This document shows, one piece after another, positions 61,550 to 64,000 of a DNA stretch of 64,000 bases. A program made the position numbers and the translations under genes. The DNA is from Streptomyces poonensis. GTDB taxonomy: Bacteria; Actinomycetota; Actinomycetes; Streptomycetales; Streptomycetaceae. The stretch is from contig NZ_BMVW01000006.1 in the NCBI RefSeq assembly GCF_014650915.1, positions 139,811-203,810 of the forward strand, read 5' to 3'. The notes under the pieces are model-generated. The model saw only the letters and a list, made by a program, of their open reading frames with translations, made no database searches and was not told the origin of the DNA. The stretch's first letter is position 1, and every line of letters starts with the position of its first letter.

Positions 61550-62266
61550 TCATCGGGCCGCCAGGCGTTCCACCATGGCGAGGCAGTCGGCGTTATGGGC
61601 GGCGACTATGCCGTGGGCGGCCCGGGTGTCGCCCCGCACCAGGGCGTCGACGAGTTCGGTGTGCTCGGCCCACAACTGCCCGCGCAGATCAGGGAGTCTG
61701 CGCAGATGCTGGACGGCGCACACCCAGCTCTGCACGCGCAGCCGGTGCAGGAAGTCGGCGAGGTAGGGGTTGCCGAACAGGTCGCTCAGCTCGCGCCAGA
61801 AGCGCAGGTCGTAGCCGATGAGGACGTTCAGGTCCCCGGCGGTGGCGGCGCGCCGGGCCTCCTCGCCGCGGCGGCGCACCGCGGCCAGGACGGCGGTCGT
61901 GCGGGGGTCGTCGTCGATCCGCTTGTCCCGGAAGATGCCGTCGATCACGATCCCGCGGGCCTCGATCATTTCCCGGTAGTCGTCGAGGGAGTACGCGTGG
62001 ACCTCGAAGCCGCGGTGCTGCACGGCGTCCAGCAGCCCCTGCGCCGACAGGTCGACCAGGGCCTCGCGGACGGGGGTCGCGGACACCCCGTACTGGTCGG
62101 CGATCTCCTTGACCGTGAACTCCTGCCCCGGCTGGAGCCGGCCGGCCAGCACCTCGTCGCGGAGCGCGTCCGCGATCTGCTGGCGCAGGGTGCTACGGGT
62201 CACGGGGGTCACGGCGCCACCGCCGTTGCGGCTCGGGCGGCCGCCGCCGGTGCCGGTGCCGGGCAT
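61550..62266 (-). CDS. GntR-family transcriptional regulator (FadR/FCD subfamily)
   Basis: 238 residues; ATG with GAGGG upstream. A Gly-rich leader is followed by the GntR winged helix (LRQQIADALRDEVLAGRLQPGQEFTVKEIADQYGVSATPVREALVDLSAQGLL, in pieces) and an all-helical FCD effector domain (EARGIVIDGIF; DLRFWRELSDLFGN; HTELVDALVRGD; AAHNADCLAMV), which usually binds a carboxylate via a metal. Upstream is the inverted repeat TGTACG-N8-CGTACA, a likely autoregulatory site. The adjacent class III aminotransferase gene is a candidate target. Confidence 0.93.
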   Translation of the reverse strand: MPGTGTGGGRPSRNGGGAVTPVTRSTLRQQIADALRDEVLAGRLQPGQEFTVKEIADQYGVSATPVREALVDLSAQGLLDAVQHRGFEVHAYSLDDYREMIEARGIVIDGIFRDKRIDDDPRTTAVLAAVRRRGEEARRAATAGDLNVLIGYDLRFWRELSDLFGNPYLADFLHRLRVQSWVCAVQHLRRLPDLRGQLWAEHTELVDALVRGDTRAAHGIVAAHNADCLAMVERLAAR

Positions 62267-62297
62267 GCTCGGGGCCCTCTTCCTTCGCGTGCGGGTC

Positions 62298-62317
62298 TGT
62301 ACGTTCTTCTGCGTACA
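62298..62317. promoter_or_regulatory. Candidate GntR operator
   Basis: TGTACG-N8-CGTACA lies 32-51 bp upstream of the GntR start, with an extra half-site-like TCTACG just after. GntR/FCD regulators typically bind such short palindromes in their own promoters. Confidence 0.55.
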
Positions 62318-62495
62318 TTTCTACGAGCACGTCACCTTACGCGTTCACAAGTCGCTCACCGGCGTTCGAAAGTCACATCTTGGTGTTTGCGAGTCGCTCT
62401 CATGTGTGCGGAAGTGGTCGAAGAGCTGCCGGCCGGCCCGAAGAGCTGCCGGCCGGCGCGAAGGGAGCCGGCCGTGCCGTCACTCCGTCAATCCC

Positions 62496-63878
62496 TCACT
62501 CCGTGTACCCGTCCGCCACGGTCAGCGCCGCGTCCAGGGCCGCCAGCCCTTCCTTCGCCTCCTCCTCCGTGAGGGTGCACGGGGGCACGACGTGGGTGCG
62601 GTTCATGTTCACGAAGGGCCAGAGGCCGTTCTCCTTCGCGGCGGCGGCGAACGCGGCCATCGGCGCGGTGGCCTCACCGGACGCGTTGTAGGGGACCAGC
62701 GGCTCGCGGGTCTCCCGGTTCCGCACCAGGTCGAGCGCCCAGAACATGCCGACGCCGCGCACCTCGCCCACCGAGGGATGGCGGGCGGCCAGGTCGCGCA
62801 GCCCCGGCCCGATCACCCGAGCGCCGAGGCCGGCCGCGTTCTCGACGACGCCCTCCTCGGCCATCACGTTGATCGTGGCGACGGCCGCCGCGCAGGCCAG
62901 CGGGTGCCCGGAGTACGTCAGCCCGCCCGGGTACGGCCGCCGCGCGAAGGTCGCCGCGATCCGCTCGGAGATGGCGACGCCGCCCAGCGGCACGTATCCG
63001 GAGTTCACGCCCTTGGCGAAGGTCATCAGGTCCGGTACGACACCGAACAGGTCCGCCGCGAACCACGTACCGGTCCGCCCGAAGCCCGCCATCACCTCGT
63101 CGAGGACGAACACGATGCCGTGGCGGTCGCAGATCTCGCGGACACCGGCCAGGTATCCCGGCGGTGGCACCATGATCCCCGCCGTGCCCGGGATCGTCTC
63201 CAGGATGATCGCCGCGATGGTGTCCGGCCCCTCGAAGGCGATCGTCGTCTCCAGGTGCTCCAGCGCCCGGGCGCACTCCTGCTCCTCGGTCTCCGCGTAG
63301 AAGCGCGACCGGTACAGGAACGGCGCCCAGAAGCGCACGACGCCCGCCGACCCGCTGTCGGACGCCCAGCGGCGCGGATCACCGGTGATGTTGACGGCCT
63401 GCTGCGTACCGCCGTGGTACGAGCGGTACGCCGACAGGATCTTGGGGCGCCCGGTGTGCAGCCGCGCCATGCGCACGGCGTGCTCCACGGCGTCGGCACC
63501 GGCGTTGGTGAAGAAGATCTTGTCCAGGTCTCCGGGCGTGCGCTCGGCGATCAGCCGGGCCGCCTCCGACCGCGCCTCGATCGCGAACGCGGGCGCGAAC
63601 GTCGTCATCCGCCCCGCCTGCTCCTGGATCGCGGCGACGACCTTCGGGTGCTGGTAGCCGATGTTCGTGAAGACGAGCCCGCTGGTGAAGTCCAGGTAGC
63701 GCCTGCCGTCGTAGTCCCAGAAGTACGAGCCCTCCGCGCCGGCCACGGCGAGCGGGTCGATGAGCTCCTGGGCGGACCAGGAGTGGAACACGTGCGCGCG
63801 GTCGGCGGCCTTCACGGCGGCCCCGGTCCCGGGATCCGGATGAGGGAGCTGCGGGGGCTGAGGGAGCTGAGGGATCAT
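62496..63878 (-). CDS. Class III PLP-dependent aminotransferase
   Basis: 460 residues; ATG. Omega-aminotransferase fold: GSYFWDYDGRRYLDFTSGLV, FFTNAGADAVEHAVRMARL, YRSYHGGTQQAVN, the Asp in FVLDEVMAGFGRTG and the Schiff-base Lys in LMTFAKGVNSGYVPLGG, then the GLTYSGHPLACAAA motif. A Pro/Gln leader (PQLPQPPQLPHPDPG) precedes the fold. Related enzymes use taurine, beta-alanine, GABA or putrescine; substrate not determinable here. It is followed by the GntR gene and two copies of a 20-bp repeat (AAGAGCTGCCGGCCGGCCCG, from about 62421). Confidence 0.88.
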   Translation of the reverse strand: MIPQLPQPPQLPHPDPGTGAAVKAADRAHVFHSWSAQELIDPLAVAGAEGSYFWDYDGRRYLDFTSGLVFTNIGYQHPKVVAAIQEQAGRMTTFAPAFAIEARSEAARLIAERTPGDLDKIFFTNAGADAVEHAVRMARLHTGRPKILSAYRSYHGGTQQAVNITGDPRRWASDSGSAGVVRFWAPFLYRSRFYAETEEQECARALEHLETTIAFEGPDTIAAIILETIPGTAGIMVPPPGYLAGVREICDRHGIVFVLDEVMAGFGRTGTWFAADLFGVVPDLMTFAKGVNSGYVPLGGVAISERIAATFARRPYPGGLTYSGHPLACAAAVATINVMAEEGVVENAAGLGARVIGPGLRDLAARHPSVGEVRGVGMFWALDLVRNRETREPLVPYNASGEATAPMAAFAAAAKENGLWPFVNMNRTHVVPPCTLTEEEAKEGLAALDAALTVADGYTE

Positions 63879-64000
63879 GCCGCGCAGCGTAGGCGCCGCG
63901 GGCCCGCCGCGACATGGGCGTCCTGTCTGCGCCCGGGCCGGGAACGCGACAGTGTGTCGGGCCGCCCGGCCGCCCGGCCGCCCGGCACGCGCCGAGCGCC

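Overview
The window is a GC-rich (roughly 70% or more) stretch of actinobacterial chromosome, almost certainly from a Streptomyces species. The evidence is the many GTG/TTG starts, strong third-position G/C bias, a dnaK-grpE-dnaJ-hspR operon with HAIR operators, XRE/DUF397 pairs, LuxR-type two-component systems and many signal peptides and lipoboxes. The gene order (dnaK operon, clpB, pyrE-fba-DUF3151, tryptophan dioxygenase/kynureninase, two tandem two-component systems, P450, purA) agrees with what I recall of the S. coelicolor core chromosome, so this is mostly core sequence with a few variable patches. I see no phage, IS element, CRISPR array, tRNA or rRNA.

Layout. 1-3.45 kb: three tandem secreted FG-GAP beta-propeller proteins (minus strand; the first is cut by the window edge). 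3.7-6.0 kb: a membrane Fe-S oxidoreductase of the EtfD/heterodisulfide-reductase type. 6.3-7.5 kb: a diverged MraY/WecA-like membrane protein. 7.7-12.0 kb: the HspR-controlled chaperone operon. 12.3-13.4 kb: an orphan sugar-binding lipoprotein. 14-18.3 kb: three paralogous LuxR regulators, a small exported peptide, a degenerate Rieske-like protein and a DUF418 remnant. 19.1-21.7 kb: clpB with its own HAIR site. 21.9-29.2 kb: YbjN protein, PIG-V-like glycosyltransferase, aminotransferase, Cys/Gly-rich membrane protein, DUF2617, membrane spermidine-synthase-like protein and a membrane-anchored CoxG-like protein.

29.6-32.8 kb: aldose epimerase, pyrE, fba, DUF3151. 32.9-39.4 kb: a lipoprotein/adaptor/MacB-type ABC operon followed by a histidine kinase whose 3' end overlaps that of a convergent OmpR-type regulator. 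39.6-42.7 kb: tryptophan 2,3-dioxygenase, kynureninase and a formamidase-like hydrolase, which together would convert tryptophan to anthranilate. 42.7-49.6 kb: an alpha/beta hydrolase plus acyltransferase rich in tandem repeats, followed by two LuxR-type two-component systems. 49.7-51.6 kb: P450 and Uma2-family protein. 51.7-54.9 kb: ABC exporter divergent from a GbsR/MarR-like regulator with overlapping palindromic operators. 54.9-57.4 kb: degenerate diacylglycerol-kinase-like protein and purA. 57.5-60.5 kb: secreted I36-type protein, lipoprotein, XRE/DUF397 pair and two small unknown genes. 60.8-63.9 kb: unknown gene, GntR regulator and class III aminotransferase.

The most unusual signals are: (a) the LuxR/small peptide/Rieske-like locus at 14-18.3 kb; (b) the concentration of tandem repeats at 42.7-45.4 kb, including three independent in-frame 24-bp arrays in two adjacent genes; (c) a nearly identical 18-nt motif upstream of both that operon and the second two-component system; (d) several enzyme-family members that have lost catalytic motifs. 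All functional statements rest on reading the sequence and on remembered family features; no database search was run.
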